A stretch of DNA of 64,000 nucleotides from Centrapalus pauciflorus (GCA_020465985.1 JAANYP010004442.1:142217-206216), one strand, 5' to 3'; shown: positions 38,610-50,944, counted from the first letter of the stretch. A program made the numbers and translations. The notes: a model not told the origin generated them from the sequence alone.

Positions 38610-39295
38610 TAATAAAATACATTCCATTTATAAATATAACAACAAATTTAATAAAAATCCAAATTATATAATACTATTTATATAATATAATCAAACATTT
38701 TATTCATTATATTACAATAATAAAATAAAATACAAATGTCATAGTGTTTTTAGAACTGAATAAAGAATAGCGTGAGGAAGGCTAGGGTTCAGTATTCTGT
38801 GTTCCAAAAGATATTAAAATGTCTTTTGTCTTTTTTGAAATAAATGATCTACAGTAGACTTAGCTTTCGGTTGGTTGCAGACATGTGGTACAAAAAGGTC
38901 TGCAGCCCAGAAACAAACAAGGCCATGCATTTTGTTTCTAACTCGTGTTACACCCTGATGTGACCAACTCGATTTTAGTGCGATTCATAATTTACATTTG
39001 AGTATAAATTTGATTTTAGTGCGACTAATAATTTACATTTGAGTATAAATTTGTTCAAATTTATACACTTGATTGGGATTGTCAATTTAAGAAAATGAGT
39101 TTGTGTTTTTTATTTGTTTTAGAAGATGGAAAACGTTTATGAATTTACTACCTTTAATTACTCAAAATAAAGAGACGTGTAGTGTAGGAGAGAAATATTG
39201 CCTGTTCAGTGTTCATGACTAACCCCACATTAATCACACAATTAACAGGTAACCCACCCTTTACATCATTTTAAGTACCACAAAGTACGTATTAC

Positions 39296-39951
39296 TAGGA
39301 TGAGCAATTGGACCCAAAAACCGGCCCGGACCAAAAAAAACCCAAAAACCGGCCCGGACCAAACCGTTATTAATAAAATTGGTCCGGTTTCGGTTTCTTT
39401 AAAATCACTATTTTTGGTTTTCGGTTTTACGGGTTCGGTCCTCCGGCTTTCGGTTTTTAACCGGTCCAAATTGGAATTTAAACTTTATGTTATCAATTTT
39501 AAATTTTATGTTATGTTGTTATTTTTTGTAGTCCACAAATGAACAACATTATTAAATATTATTTCTAAATCATATAATATGTAATAGCTATTGAGTTATT
39601 TCGTAAATATAGAATCATATAATAGTCTTTTAACGGTGTAAATATTTTTTTGTTATTAATACTATAAAGATAAAATATAGAGAAGAGGTATGTGGGATCT
39701 TTTATTTTATTCAAATAAAATGTGATAAACTTCATAATTTTACAAAGAGAAAGAGTCGATTAAGAAAGATAAACAAAACAATAAAACATTTATAAAACTC
39801 GTACCTGTTCCAATCGGTCCGAGAACCGAAAAAACCGGACCAAAAACCGGCCCAGACCAAACCCATATTAAGATTCTGTTTTCTTCTATCCCTAATTTTG
39901 GTTTTCGGTTTTTTTCGATTAGGGTCGGTTTGATCCAAATGCTCATCCCTA
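39296..39951. mobile_element. Non-autonomous hAT-like element
   Basis: Inverted ends: left TAGGATGAGCAATTGGACC; right, on the other strand, TAGGGATGAGCATTTGGATC. Just inside are further inverted blocks of GGTCCGG/CCGGACC and CGGTTT words. 656 bp with no coding content. No clear target duplication was found. Confidence 0.6.
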
Positions 39952-40109
39952 AGCATTAATGCGTTTCAGTTTTCATATATTAATTGCCTGTTCATGACTC
40001 CATGGATTCCCATGAACATGCTATTTCATGGTGACAATATGATCCATTTCATGTTCCTACCCATTATTTGAGCTTTAATTTACTTCAAAGATTGTACTTT
40101 CAGCTTAAA

Positions 40110-40345
40110 GTCTCTAGTACATTGTCATCTCAACCCGGTCCAGCTCGTCCGTTTTGTCACGAAGAATAACTCTGCCTTCGTTTCGTAGAATAAACAGCCA
40201 TGTAGATCCATAACGAGTTTTGGCACGCAGCCGTAAATTGTTGTTTGCCCATAGGATTGCTGGAATGGAGTACCATTTGGCTCTCCAAGTTCACCCAAGT
40301 GCGAGGCTCGAGCTCGGCTTCATACATATATCAATCTCCAGAAAA
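40110..40345 (-). pseudogene. Oxidoreductase relic, gene-5 type
   Basis: Parallels the first third of exon 2 of gene 5 (about 51500-51330). Shared words are GCCGTAACGAGTTTTGGCA-like, GGATTGCTGGAATGGAGTACC and CTCCAAGTTCACCCAAGTGC. Indels break the frame and nothing else of the gene is present. It lies just beyond the 3' end of gene 2. Confidence 0.75.
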
Positions 40346-40619
40346 GTAATATTCAACATTTATCGGAAAATTTGTGACAGTTTATTAGAATACCAACCTT
40401 GAACTATATATATATATATTATATGTCGACTTGACATCTACCAAACAAGATGATCAAACAACACATTATTTTCCATATGCGAAAACACCGAAAACAAAAA
40501 CAAACAGATGACTTCTAGTTTTGGTTATGTTTGTTTACATCTTAATGGAATCATTAAAATGTCATTTTACCTTTAAATGACTTCTTAATAATTCCGTTAA
40601 GAAGTAAACAAACAACCAC

Positions 40620-41800
40620 TTAGTAAACAACTTCAACAGGTTGAAAATTGTTCTTAATCGAAGCTGCAACCGCATCAATGACTGCTTGGGTCTTCCTAGT
40701 TATCATCGGCCACTTTTTCTCTGGTTTAATCTCACCACAACGAATTCCCTCAACCAATCGACCAAATTCCTGCATCATTAGCACGTCCTGAGGATGAACC
40801 GTTGTGATCTTAAACTCGCTCGGTTCAGGCTCACATCCATAATTCACCCACTTTGAATCCATCGCTGCATAAAAAGGCGCTACATTCTCATTATACGGGA
40901 CAACAAAGTCATGAACACGTAAGCTTCCCTTTGTTCCAACCACGATTACGTCCATGGATAAATTTGAGAGGAAGGAACAATAAAAGGTCACTACTTTCCC
41001 ATCATCTTTTTCCCAGTTTAAAGAAGCTCCACAAGACAAGATCACCCCTGATTCGTTGAGCTTCACATCTCGGAGTGCAGTCACAGTTTTCGGAAGTTCG
41101 TAATCGTGAGCCCATAAAATGGCTCGTACGCCATACCAACCTGCATCCCCAAGAGCTCCAAGAGAATCGAGATCAGGGTTTACACGAATATTGTTCTTTA
41201 GAAATTCGCTGTCTGCTAAGTACGAAAATGAGCTATGAACCTATATATCAAAATCAGTATCAAGAATTAAAACAAGATGTTGCATTAAACAATCAAAACA
41301 GAATTGTATATATTGATTGATCTGAAAACATAACATACAGCTTGGATCTGCCCGAATTTCTGTGAATCAGAAAGAACCTCCTTCATCTTTGCAGTCCGTG
41401 GATGATGCATCCACATTGTAGCATCCATGAACTGTACCCCATTGGATTCACACGCCTCCAGTATCTTATCAAGCTCTCCGACGTTGAGTGCGACCGGCTT
41501 CTCTAACAAAACATGCTTCTTCTTCTCGGCGGCCAGAACAGCCCACTGCAAGTGGAGGCTTGTCGGTAAAGGGATGTAGACAGCATCAACATTTGGATCG
41601 TCCAACACAGAATCATAGCTGCCGTAAACCTTGGCGGTTTCCGGGAAGTGGTTTTCCGATGCAAAAGCGGTTGCCTTCTCTATTGAGCGGCTGCCAATGG
41701 CGGAGATTGTGTTGTTAGGGGAGAGGAGCATGGCCCTTGAAAATTTCCGGGCTATGTAAGCACAGCCTAGAATTCCAAATCGGATACGGGTTTCTGCCAT
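40620..41800 (-). CDS. Gfo/Idh/MocA-family oxidoreductase, gene 2 (At4g09670-like)
   Basis: Two exons, 41800-41339 (154 codons) and 41240-40620, phase 0, short 98-bp intron (GT...AG); 360 residues. N-terminus MAETRIRFGILGCAYIARKF gives the dinucleotide-binding loop. LLEKPVALNVGELDKILEAC carries the EKP motif, and LGALGDAGWYGVRAILWAHD the conserved Asp/Tyr segment. It is closest to gene 3 (LRDVxxNESG, VVY end). Note Gly-Val in GWYGVRA where siblings have Ser/Cys-Ile. The substrate is unknown. The reading frame shows no damage. Confidence 0.93.
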
Positions 41801-41850
41801 TTTAGATGTCTGAGTTTAACTTCGTGATAATCGAAGCAGATGACAATGTG

Positions 41851-41858
41851 TATATATA
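41851..41858 (-). promoter_or_regulatory. TATA-like box of oxidoreductase gene 2
   Basis: TATATATA, 51 bp upstream of the start codon. The sequence between box and start resembles the same region of gene 3, where the box itself is missing. Confidence 0.5.
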
Positions 41859-42087
41859 CTCCTATTTTGATGATAATATAAGTTGTGGTGTAATTTCTAA
41901 TATATATCTATAATTTAGTTTCAATGGCATAATAAATATTTAAAAGTTAAAATTTGGTGGTTTTCTAGTCCCTTTCTTTGGATGTAAAATGGATCCATTA
42001 TAATGGTATATATTAGTTTATTAACTCACGTATGTATACTTTTACATAAATTTATATAAACTTAAAATTAGAGCCTACAAATATTAA

Positions 42088-42460
42088 GAGGGTGTTTGGT
42101 TTTGCGTTATGAACCAGATTATCAGCTTATTACGTTACAATAATGCAAGTAATTAGTTTAAAGTGTTTGGATTGCATACGTTAATAAGTGATTATTTGCG
42201 TTTAGCGTTAATCTTACCACACTTTTTCATAAGTTAAAAATTGTAGCTTATTTGCTTCATAAGTGATTATTTGGTCATTTTAGAAGTAAAAACGCAAATC
42301 CAAACACTTTAAAAACTGATTATTTGATAACTATGATAGCAAACAGCAGAAGCTAAACCAAACACTACATTTCCTGCAGCACTTTTTGTTACAGCTATTA
42401 TCTGATTATTAGTTTCCAAAACGCTACAACATTTTTTCAAACGCAAATCCAAACACCCTC
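42088..42460. mobile_element. Tourist-like (PIF/Harbinger) MITE
   Basis: 373 bp with inverted ends: left GAGGGTGTTTGGTTTTGCGTT; right, on the other strand, GAGGGTGTTTGGATTTGCGT. The flanking 3-base duplication is TAA on both sides (42085-42087, 42461-42463), the PIF/Harbinger signature. No coding content. Confidence 0.85.
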
Positions 42461-43162
42461 TAAGTTTTTTTTAAAAAAAATTACAAATATAGGACTATTA
42501 TTTGTTATAATTTTATATAGAATGCAAGTAAATATAAAAAATAGATATTTACATTAGATTTAAAAACAATAATAATAATTATTATAGGCTTAAGATGTTT
42601 AAAAAATTGATGTAACATATATTTATCTTTTATTTTATTATAAAAATAATAATTTATAATTAAATTTTTTATAAAACGTGAAGGTAGCACGATAGTACGA
42701 TTGTATAAAATGCTAAACAATCAAATCTCTTATGCATGAATGATTCGGTATCATTTGTTTGTCTCTTATTAGAATCATTAAGAAATATTTTACCTTTGAA
42801 TGACTTATTAACCATTCCTAACTCTTTTTCGTCCAAAGAATTAATATCCGGACTTCAAAGGAATTGCTCCAATTAGACTTTTTCGGTTCGGGCCCTTTAT
42901 GGGTTGGGCCTAGCCTGTCGTGCAATTGTGCATCTCTATCATTGTCAAACTGTCAACCACTAATTTATAACCAAAATAGTATGATTTTTTTGTACTCGTG
43001 ACTTTGGATCTAAAAAAAATTATATACATGTCAAACTAGTTTTTATATATAATTATATTTAAATCTACACCGGTAACCGGTTAAATTTTGTCTCTATAAA
43101 ATCATAAAAGATAACAATACATCGTCGAACCAACAAAGAATAATTCGTACATCATGATATAA

Positions 43163-44680
43163 TAATTCTTACAAATAAATAAGTTCATTCAACATCTCTG
43201 TACCCTTTTACCATCAAATCCGGCATTATGTAAATCAACACAATAAACATCATTATATTTTCACTTCACAGTTTTCAGATTCTACCATCGAATCTAAGAT
43301 CGATACAAAGTAAAAACAATTCTGAAATGAGTCAACTCAAACTCACTATTTTCAGATTCTACCGAAATTCATACTGCATCCTAGACAAACTGCATTATTC
43401 GACTTAGAGTGACCACTTATTCTCGGCCACTAAACCATTGTTCTTGACGCTTTTGACCGACCTTGAAAACTCATTAGCCATACGAGCTTCATGTAAAAGG
43501 TCATTACAACTAATGGTGCGTTTGGTTCGTGGATTTCCTGGGATTTACTGGGATTTGCATTTAAAATCTTGTGTTTAGTTCGCAGATTTCAGGAAGGATT
43601 TAAAATCCCAGGATTTCTTAAATCCCTCCCTTCTTTGTTATTTAAAATCCCAACCTCCCCTCCCTAGGATTTTAAATCCCAGTTACCTTGCATTTTTCAG
43701 ATTAGCAAATTTTTTCTATAAGATAATGCAAATTCTTTGACAAAATCCTGACAAATGCAAATGCTGCATAATGCAAATCCTTTGACAAAATGCAAATCCT
43801 AGAAAAAAAAATCTGCGAACCAAACGCCCCCTATGGGTATGCACAGTTCAGTCAATAAATAAAATGTGAACCGTGTTTTCGGTTTCAGTACCTGCAGTTC
43901 GTTCCACGGTTACCCACTATATGTTTAAAAGCAAATAAAATTATAGAAATATGTATTTTTTAAACACAAATTCTTTTTAAGTACAAAGTCATAATAACTA
44001 TTTAATTATAAATCTTAAAAGCTACACTAAATGTATTTAACAAAACAATACAAATAAATAAATCATTTAAAAATCTATTATTTAATATATTAGAATGACT
44101 AAATGAAATCATAAAAAGAATCTACGTACTAACTTGTATATATATAATCGGTTCGGTTCGGTTATCCACGGTTTTCTAAAAATAAAAACCTAAACCGCCC
44201 TCTGATGTTTCGGTTTCGGGTTTTTTCAGTTTTGGATCAAGCAGTTTAAGAGGTTCGGCTCGGTTTTGTTTGAACACCCCTAATTACAACTGTATGTCGA
44301 CCTGGCAAAGGAATCTATCAAATTCGATCACCAACTGATCGAGTGAATGCAGATTCTGTCGCTATAAAAAATGAAGCATGTTTTACTTCGAAAGGGACAA
44401 GTTACCTTTTGTCCCTGTAGCAGATATGGTCATCGTCAGATTCACAAGAAACGAGCAACGAAAGGTTGCAACTTTATCGTCTTCCCAATATAAACCAACA
44501 AAGGTATAAACTGTATATTATATGTCTTCAAGGATGTTCAGAAGTTTTTATTCAAAATCAGTTTATATCAACAAATACAAAAAACACAAGTAAACAAAGG
44601 GCAAATTGCATCAAGTAGCAACATATTTTTACTTCAATTTACAAACCACCTTAACTGTTATATTGAAATCAAGTTAAGTT
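43163..44680 (-). pseudogene. Oxidoreductase relic, gene-5 type, with insertion
   Basis: Follows gene 5 from its 3' flank through most of exon 2 (43163-43511 matches about 50785-51125; 44283-44500 matches about 51125-51340). It then jumps to gene 5 intron sequence (44520-44680 matches about 51570-51735), so the start of exon 2 is deleted here. Substitutions and indels destroy the frame. A 771-bp insertion (43512-44282) splits the relic. No first exon was found. Confidence 0.8.
43512..44282. mobile_element. Composite MITE insertion in the oxidoreductase relic
   Basis: 771 bp flanked by attacaact on both sides (43503-43511, 44283-44291). The left half (to about 43830) is an inverted-repeat unit, GGTGCGTTTGGTTCG ... 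CGAACCAAACGCCCC, related to the MITE at 57502. The right half begins TATGGGTATGCACAG and ends, on the other strand, TAGGGGTGTTCAAAC, a hAT-like end, with CGGTTCGG-rich interior. Two elements therefore appear to sit side by side or nested in one duplicated site. Confidence 0.6.
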
Positions 44681-45164
44681 TAAGAGATCAAAATTTTCTT
44701 TTAGCGTGTCTATAATTCTGAATTATATATCAAAAAGAACTAGAACATACTTAAATTTCATCAAGTCTATAGTTAAAAGAAATTATTATTCCAAACAATT
44801 TGGAATTGAATTTAGTGTATAGAACAATAACACTGAGACTCATTTGGTTCACAAAATGAATTTTAAATGTTAGTTACAGTGTGTTTGGATATTTGGGTTA
44901 TAAAAATAATTAATAAATTTTGTTTTCAAAGTTCATCAAAATTTATGATTTAGCATCTTAATTGTAATAGTTATTAGATTTCTCATATTTCACAACTCAT
45001 ATATACTTAGCTAACTTTAAATATCATTTCATACTTCAATCAATAAACATATGTATTATAAATTAAATCTCAATTTATTTAAATTTCGTTATGCGAACAA
45101 AACGGGACCTAAATTGTCAGGTTAAGGAGAAAGCGAGCAAGGAAGATTGATCAGACTTTCCCAA

Positions 45165-45280
45165 TATCACATTATAAACCAGCAATACTACCAAGGATAA
45201 CACTGCTGCCTTTATAGAATAAACGGCCCGGTAGAGCCGTAACGAGTTTGGGCAGCTGGAAATCGTTTGCAAGTGCACTG
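45165..45280 (-). pseudogene. Oxidoreductase relic, gene-5 type, short
   Basis: Matches the part of gene 5 exon 2 (about 51330-51430) that is missing from the relic at 43163-44680: TTCCCAATATCACATTATAA, GGTAGAGCCGTAACGAGTTT and GGCAGCTGGAAATC. It may be a displaced piece of the same dead copy or another copy. It lies just beyond the 3' end of gene 3. Confidence 0.7.
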
Positions 45281-45525
45281 ATCTTGAGTGTCAAGCTTGG
45301 GTTTCTCACAAATATAATATCTGTTAGTGTAATATTGGACCCATTGTCCATTGGGCTTTTAGGATTTCGTATTTTAGGGTTTTGTAGTCTACGTACATAA
45401 GGGTTATATTTTCTATTGTTTCCCTTGTATTGTATTGTTCTTTTGCTTCAATAATAAGCCTTGATCAAACAAGGCTTAGTTTTCACATACCGAAAACACC
45501 AAATTGGAAAACAAACAGATAACTT

Positions 45526-46905
45526 CTAGTAAACAACTTCAACAGATTGAAAATCACTCTTAATCGAAGCTATAACCGCATCAATAATTGCATGGGTCTT
45601 CCTACTAACCATCGGCCACATTTTCTCCGGTTTAGCCTCGCCACAACGAATCCCCTCAACCAATCGACCAAATTCCTGCACCATTAGCACCTCCTGAGGA
45701 AGAACCGTTGTGATGTTAATCTCACTCGGTAAAGGCTCACATCCATATCCCACGAATTTCGAATTCGCTACCGCATAAAAAGGCGCTGCTTTCTCGTTAA
45801 AGGGGACAACAAAGTCATGAACACGTATCGTTCCCTTTGTTCCAAGGGCAATTAGTTCCGTCGATAAATTTGTGAGGAAGGAACAATAAAAGGTCGCTAC
45901 TTTCCCACCATTTCCCCAATTTAAAGAAGCACCACAAGACAATATTACCCCTGATTCGTTGATCTCGACGTCTCGAAGTGCAGTCACGGTTTTTGGAAGT
46001 TGGTATTCGTGAGCCCATAAAATGGCTCGTATGCAATACCAACCCAGATCCCCGAGTGCTCCAAGAGAATCGAGATCAGGGTTTACACGAATATTGTTCT
46101 TTAGGAAATCGGCGTTTGCTAAGAAGGAACATGTGCTGTGGACCTATTTATCAAAATCAATATCAACAACTAAAACAAGATGCATTAACGTTCAAAACTA
46201 ATGGCGGCAATTTGAGCTCATTTAAGCAAACAGGTTGACGGCTAAAAGTCATAAATTTTACATAATTTTGAAATTTTTGAAAAGAACAACTTTTTTAATA
46301 AATCATTTTATAGATTTTCATTTTAAAAAAAATTATGTTGTATTTTAATTTTTTACAATTGCTCCGTTTAAATCTTCGGCCCATTTTGGCCCGTAGGCTC
46401 AACTGCCACCTCTAATCAAAACCATATTGCATTGGTTTAGAAAGCATACTGATTTGATCTGCCCGAGTGAATCAGAAAGGAACTCCTTCATCTTTGTGGT
46501 CCGTGGATGATGCATCCACATCGTACCATCCATGAACTGTACACCATTGGATTCACACGCTTCCAGTATCCTATCCAGTTCTCCGACGTTGACTGCAACC
46601 GGCTTCTCCAACAAAACATGCTTCTTCTTCTCGGCGGCCAGAACAGCCCACTGCACATGGAGGCTTGTCGGTAAAGGGATGTATACAGCATCAACATTAG
46701 GATCGTCCAGTACGGATTCGTAGCTGCCGTAAACCTTGACAGATTCCGGGAAGTGGTTTTCCGATGCAAAAGCTGTTGCCTTCTCTATGGAGCGGCTGCC
46801 TATGGCGGAGATGGTGGTGTTAGGGGAGAGGAGCAAAGCCCTTGACAGTTTCCGGGCTACGATAGCACAGCCTAGAATTCCGAATCGGATACGGGTTTCT
46901 GCCAT
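45526..46905 (-). CDS. Gfo/Idh/MocA-family oxidoreductase, gene 3 (At4g09670-like)
   Basis: Two exons, 46905-46450 (152 codons) and 46143-45526, phase 0; 357 residues. Exon 1 is two codons shorter than in its siblings near its end (SDSLGQIKS against SDSQKFGQIQA in gene 2). The nucleotide-binding loop RFGILGCAIVARKLSRAL, the motif LLEKPVAVNVGELD and the segment LGALGDLGWYCIRA are intact. It is nearest to gene 2. A MITE lies 74 bp upstream of the start codon, where the TATA box of gene 2 would be, so expression may be altered. The substrate is unknown. Confidence 0.92.
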
Positions 46906-46978
46906 TTAAGATTTCCGAGTTTAACAAGTTCGATAATCGGAGGCTCGGAGCAGATGAAAGACTTTTGTACTTGTTGTT

Positions 46979-47456
46979 AGAGGTGGGCAAAATCGGGTTT
47001 GACGGGTTCCGGTTTGACCATCGAACTGGGTTGAGTCAAAAGTCAAAACTCGGGTTGACAAAGAAACTGGTTCGGGTTGAACCCGATTTGGGAGGTGGGG
47101 AAACCCAACCCAATTCTAACCGGTTGGGTCCGGGTTGAAAAACCCGGTCAAACTTTGAGTTGCCATTTTTTCGAGCGTTTTTGTGAATTTTCGGTAATTA
47201 TAATGTGTTTTGAGAGAGCGTGAGCAATGTGAGTAAACCAAATCAATTAGACATATTTATAGTGAGTTTGAAGGGCAAAAAAGTAAAAAAAAATAAATAA
47301 AAAAAAAATAAAAAACGGCTAGTTTTTCAAACCGGTTTCCCAACCCGACCCGATGGGGAGAACCGGGTACAACCCGCCGGGTATTGGAAAACCCTAACCG
47401 GGTTTGACCGGGTTCGGTTTCGGGTTTTTTCGGGTTCGAGTTTTTTGCCCACCTCT
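46979..47456. mobile_element. hAT-like MITE in the promoter of oxidoreductase gene 3
   Basis: 478 bp with inverted ends AGAGGTGGGCAAAA (left) and, on the other strand, AGAGGTGGGCAAAA (right). The interior is rich in GGGTTCGG/AACCCG words. Flanks share tgttgt, a possible decayed duplication. The nearer end is 74 bp from the start codon of gene 3. Confidence 0.75.
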
Positions 47457-47716
47457 GGTGTTGTGGATACAGTATATGCTTGCATTGGGAGAATATATAA
47501 TTGCAATTTGTATTTTACAATATTAGATGGGGGAATCTTTTCTAAAAGTAATGCAAGTTTTGGCCTTTATGAGTTTAATTTTTAAAATAATATTTGTTAA
47601 CACTTATAATTTAAAATCAATGGCATATATTTTACAAACAAGGTTACTGGATTAATTAACAACAGTTTATTTCATAGGCAAACATACCAAAATAAAAGAA
47701 AACAGATCGATGAGTT

Positions 47717-49390
47717 CTAGTAAACAACTTCAACGGGCTCGAAATCGTTCTTAATCGAAGCTACAACCGCATCAATAACCAGTTGCGTCTTTCTACTAAG
47801 GACCGACCAGTTTTTCTCCGGTTTAGCCTCACCACGACGAATTCCCTGAACCAATCGACCAAATTCTTGCACCATCAATGCTTCTTGAGGAAGTTCTGTT
47901 GTGATCTTAAACTCGCTTGGTTCAGGCTCGCATCCAAGTGATAATTCCGCCCACCTAGAATTTGCCACGGCGTAAAAAGGCCCGACTTTTTCGTTAAACG
48001 GGATAACAAAGTCATGAACATATATGTTCCCTTTCGTTCCAAGTGCAGTTATGTCCATGGATAGGTTCGAGAGGAACGAACAATAGAAAGTTGCTACTTT
48101 CCCATCTTTTTTCCAATTTAGAGAAGCGCCACATGACATGATTACACCTGATTCGTTATACTCTGGATCACGAAGTGCGGTCACTGTTTCTGGAAGATGG
48201 TAGTCGTGAGCCCATAGAATGGCGCGAATGCTATACCAACCGGCATCCCCAAGAGCTCCAAGGGAATCGAGATTGGGGTTTACGCGAATGTCGTTTTTAA
48301 GGAATTCCTCGTCTCCTAGGAATGTAAATGTGCTGTGGACCTATCGAATCAGAAGAAGTGTAAATTAAATTAAAGTGATAAAAAAAACCTCTTATAATCG
48401 TTTAAAAATCAAATGGAGCTAGCACTCTTTTCTGTGACGTGTGAGACTATTGATCTTAACCGTTATGTTTCAAGAAAATCATCTAGTGTCCAAGGCCCGG
48501 TGATGAGGGAGGGCAAAATGGGCCTTTGCCCAGCGCCCCAAAATCCAGAGGGCCACAATTTTTTTGTATGTTTACGTGTAATGTTTGTGAAGCCAAAGTC
48601 CAATAAGTTACAACACAAATCCAAAACTCAATAAGTCACCATCAAGTTATATCTTTTCATTCTTTCAACATTTTCCTATTATATAAACTTTTATGTCTTC
48701 TTAGATTAGAAAACACGAGACTGGGTATGAAAAACATTAAATAGAAAAAATGAATTGAAGAGCTTGTTAAGTCTCAAAGTGGGGCTCATGATAAGTTTTT
48801 TAAAAATAAGACTAATGTTGATGATGCTAATATTTAATTTTTAATTTATAGGGTCTCACAGGGCCTCCGAAATCTAAGAGACGGCCCTGCTATAGCAATG
48901 TCAAGTATCATATCCTACGTAATCATACCGATTTGAGCTGTCCAAATCTCCGTTGATCAGAAAGAACCTCCTTCATGTTTACAGTCCGTGGATGATGCAT
49001 CCACATGGTACCATCCATGAACTGAACACCACTCGATTCACAAGCCTCCAGTATCGTATCAAGTTCTCCGACGTTCAGCGCCACCGGCTTCTCCAGCAAA
49101 ACGTGCTTCTTCTTCTCAGCAGCCAGAACAGCCCAATGCACGTGGAGGCTTGTTGGTAAGGGGACGTAAACGGCATCAACATCAGGATCGTCCAATACAG
49201 CAGCATAGCTGCCGTAAACCTTGGCGGATTCTGGGAAGTGGTTTTTGGATGCGAAAGCAGTTGCCTTATCTAGAGAGCGGCTGCCGATGGCGGAGATGGT
49301 AGTGTTAGGCGAGAGGAGCATAGCCCTTGATACTTTGCGGGCTATGTTTGCACAGCCCAGAATTCCGAATCGGATCCGGGTTTCTTCCAT
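47717..49390 (-). CDS. Gfo/Idh/MocA-family oxidoreductase, gene 4 (At4g09670-like)
   Basis: Two exons, 49390-48929 (154 codons) and 48340-47717, phase 0; 361 residues. Contains RFGILGCANIARKVSRAM, VYVPLPTSLHVHWAVLAAEK, LLEKPVALNVGELD and LGALGDAGWYSIRA. It is very similar to gene 1 (same length, LRDPEYNESG, FEPVEVV). Its 588-bp intron is longer than gene 1's 195-bp intron because of a 399-bp hAT-derived insertion at 48491-48889; the flanking intron sequence otherwise matches gene 1. Frame intact. The substrate is unknown. Confidence 0.93.
48491..48889. mobile_element. hAT remnant in the intron of oxidoreductase gene 4
   Basis: A diverged copy of the element at 34013-34432: starts CAAGGCCCGGTGATGAGGGA and ends ..., on the other strand, CAGGGCCGTCTCTTAGATTT. 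It shares the transposase-start words (CACGAGACTGGGTATGAAAA, GAAGAGCTTGTTAAGTCTC). Its flanks do not form a clear 8-bp duplication. The empty site is visible in gene 1's intron, which reads straight through this point. Confidence 0.8.
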
Positions 49391-49443
49391 TTTTTGTTGA
49401 CGGAGATTTGAGTGGATTATATGTTAAGGAGGATGCGTGTACA

Positions 49444-49451
49444 TATATATA
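49444..49451 (-). promoter_or_regulatory. TATA-like box of oxidoreductase gene 4
   Basis: TATATATA, 54 bp upstream of the start codon, a position matching genes 1 and 2. Confidence 0.5.
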
Positions 49452-49499
49452 CAGTTCAGAGAAATGCGGAGATGGTGATGTTAGGCAAGAGTAGCATTG

Positions 49500-50396
49500 A
49501 GCCATTCATTAATATCATACCTGATACTGATGTGTTTGGTTGCATGGAAAAGTTGATTCTTCGTAATTTTATTATTATTCTAATCTACACTAAATTTAAA
49601 TAATCGAAATCAAAATATTATATTATCATAAATTTATATATCTAATTAAATAATATCTCAATGCAACTTAAATCTACATCTAAATTTTATATTATTTACA
49701 CTTATCTGTAAATCTAATTATAAATATTTATGTATTTATAAATGGATTAATTGTCAGTTTACTTTTTTAATTATTTAAGATGAACAAATTTGTTTGTAAT
49801 AAAAGAATGATCAAACTTTTATGTTTTATCATTTCAAGTAACCAATATTATTTACAATAAAAAATAATCAAACTTTCACCTTTTAATCATTTAAAGTAAC
49901 CAACTAACCAAACATTTTTCTAATCGTTTAAGGTAACCAATCTATCTATTTCAATTAAACTTGATTATCTTAAACAATCTATCTATTCGAATTCGACTTG
50001 AAAACAATAATTCGAAATGTAATCCAAAAACCAAAAACACAATTCGGGTTCAAACCAAACCGATTCGAAAACCAAAATCCGAGTTTGAAATTTACAAATC
50101 AAATTCGAATTAGGTTTGAATTCGGATTTTACGAATCCAATTTGAATGCTGAACACCCTACCAAACACCACCTTACAGTACTTTCTATACATCCATAACA
50201 ATAAAAAATGGAACCCGGATATCTGCATAAATACATGATCCTGAAAGGTTTATTAATGGTCTAGGCATAAATCTTACAACCATAACCAAAAATCCAAATT
50301 AATATGATTGGTTTATTGATTTTGTTAAGATAAGTAATTCATATATATATTTGATGAATGAGCGGAAAGTGATGTTTCATATATATTTCCACAGAG
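49500..50396. other. Non-genic interval between gene 4 and gene 5
   Basis: AT-rich. At 49990-50150 it holds AACCGATTCGAAAACC/AATTCGGATTTTACG-type words that look like a decayed MITE interior. No gene was recognised. Confidence 0.5.
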
Positions 50397-50580
50397 TGGG
50401 GTTCAATGGAGAACCTCCATGCATCGAAAAACTTTGAAGAACCACAATGCACTACCACAAATGCATCACAATTCCCGCGTGATGCATCGACTTTCACGTG
50501 ATGCATTACGATTTTCTAGCGATGCATTGTGGTTCTTCAAGTTTTTTCGATGTATAGAGGTTCTTCATTGAACGCACCCC
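50397..50580. mobile_element. ATGCAT-rich inverted-repeat element, copy e
   Basis: 184 bp, almost entirely an inverted repeat of about 60 bases per arm: left GGGGTTCAATGGAGAACCTC then CATGCATCGAAAAACTTTGA; right, on the other strand, GCGTTCAATGAAGAACCTCT then ATACATCGAAAAAACTTGA. The loop repeats GATGCATC words. It is not tightly bordered by (TA)n, though ATATATAT lies about 15 bp to the left. Confidence 0.75.
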
Positions 50581-50944
50581 TATGTCCTCAACTAGATTAT
50601 ACATTCTATATGTTAACAAGTAAAAAACACCCTTTTAAATGTTATTTCGGATCTGAAAAAATTATATGCATCATGCATGTTAACCTAGTCATGAATTTTA
50701 ACTAAATCTGAATCCATGCTGAGGAGATCGTACAACCAACAAGTTAAATTAAATTAGACCACCATCACAACATCATGTAGCAATACTAATATATAAATAA
50801 GTTCATTCATCAGCTCTGCACTCTTTACCGTCAAATCCGGCATTATTCAATTCAACACGATGAACTTCATTACATTTTCACTCCACGGTTTTCATATTCA
50901 ACCATGGAATCCAAGGATGATCATACAAACAGTTCTGAAACGAC

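Noticed and set aside
45322..45471. Possible 150-bp solo LTR (TGTTAGTGTAATATTGG ... GATCAAACA)
   Set aside because: Has LTR-like text (CTTGTATTGTATTG, AATAATAAG) and TG...CA ends but the flanks (atatc, aggct) show no duplication and no second copy was seen.
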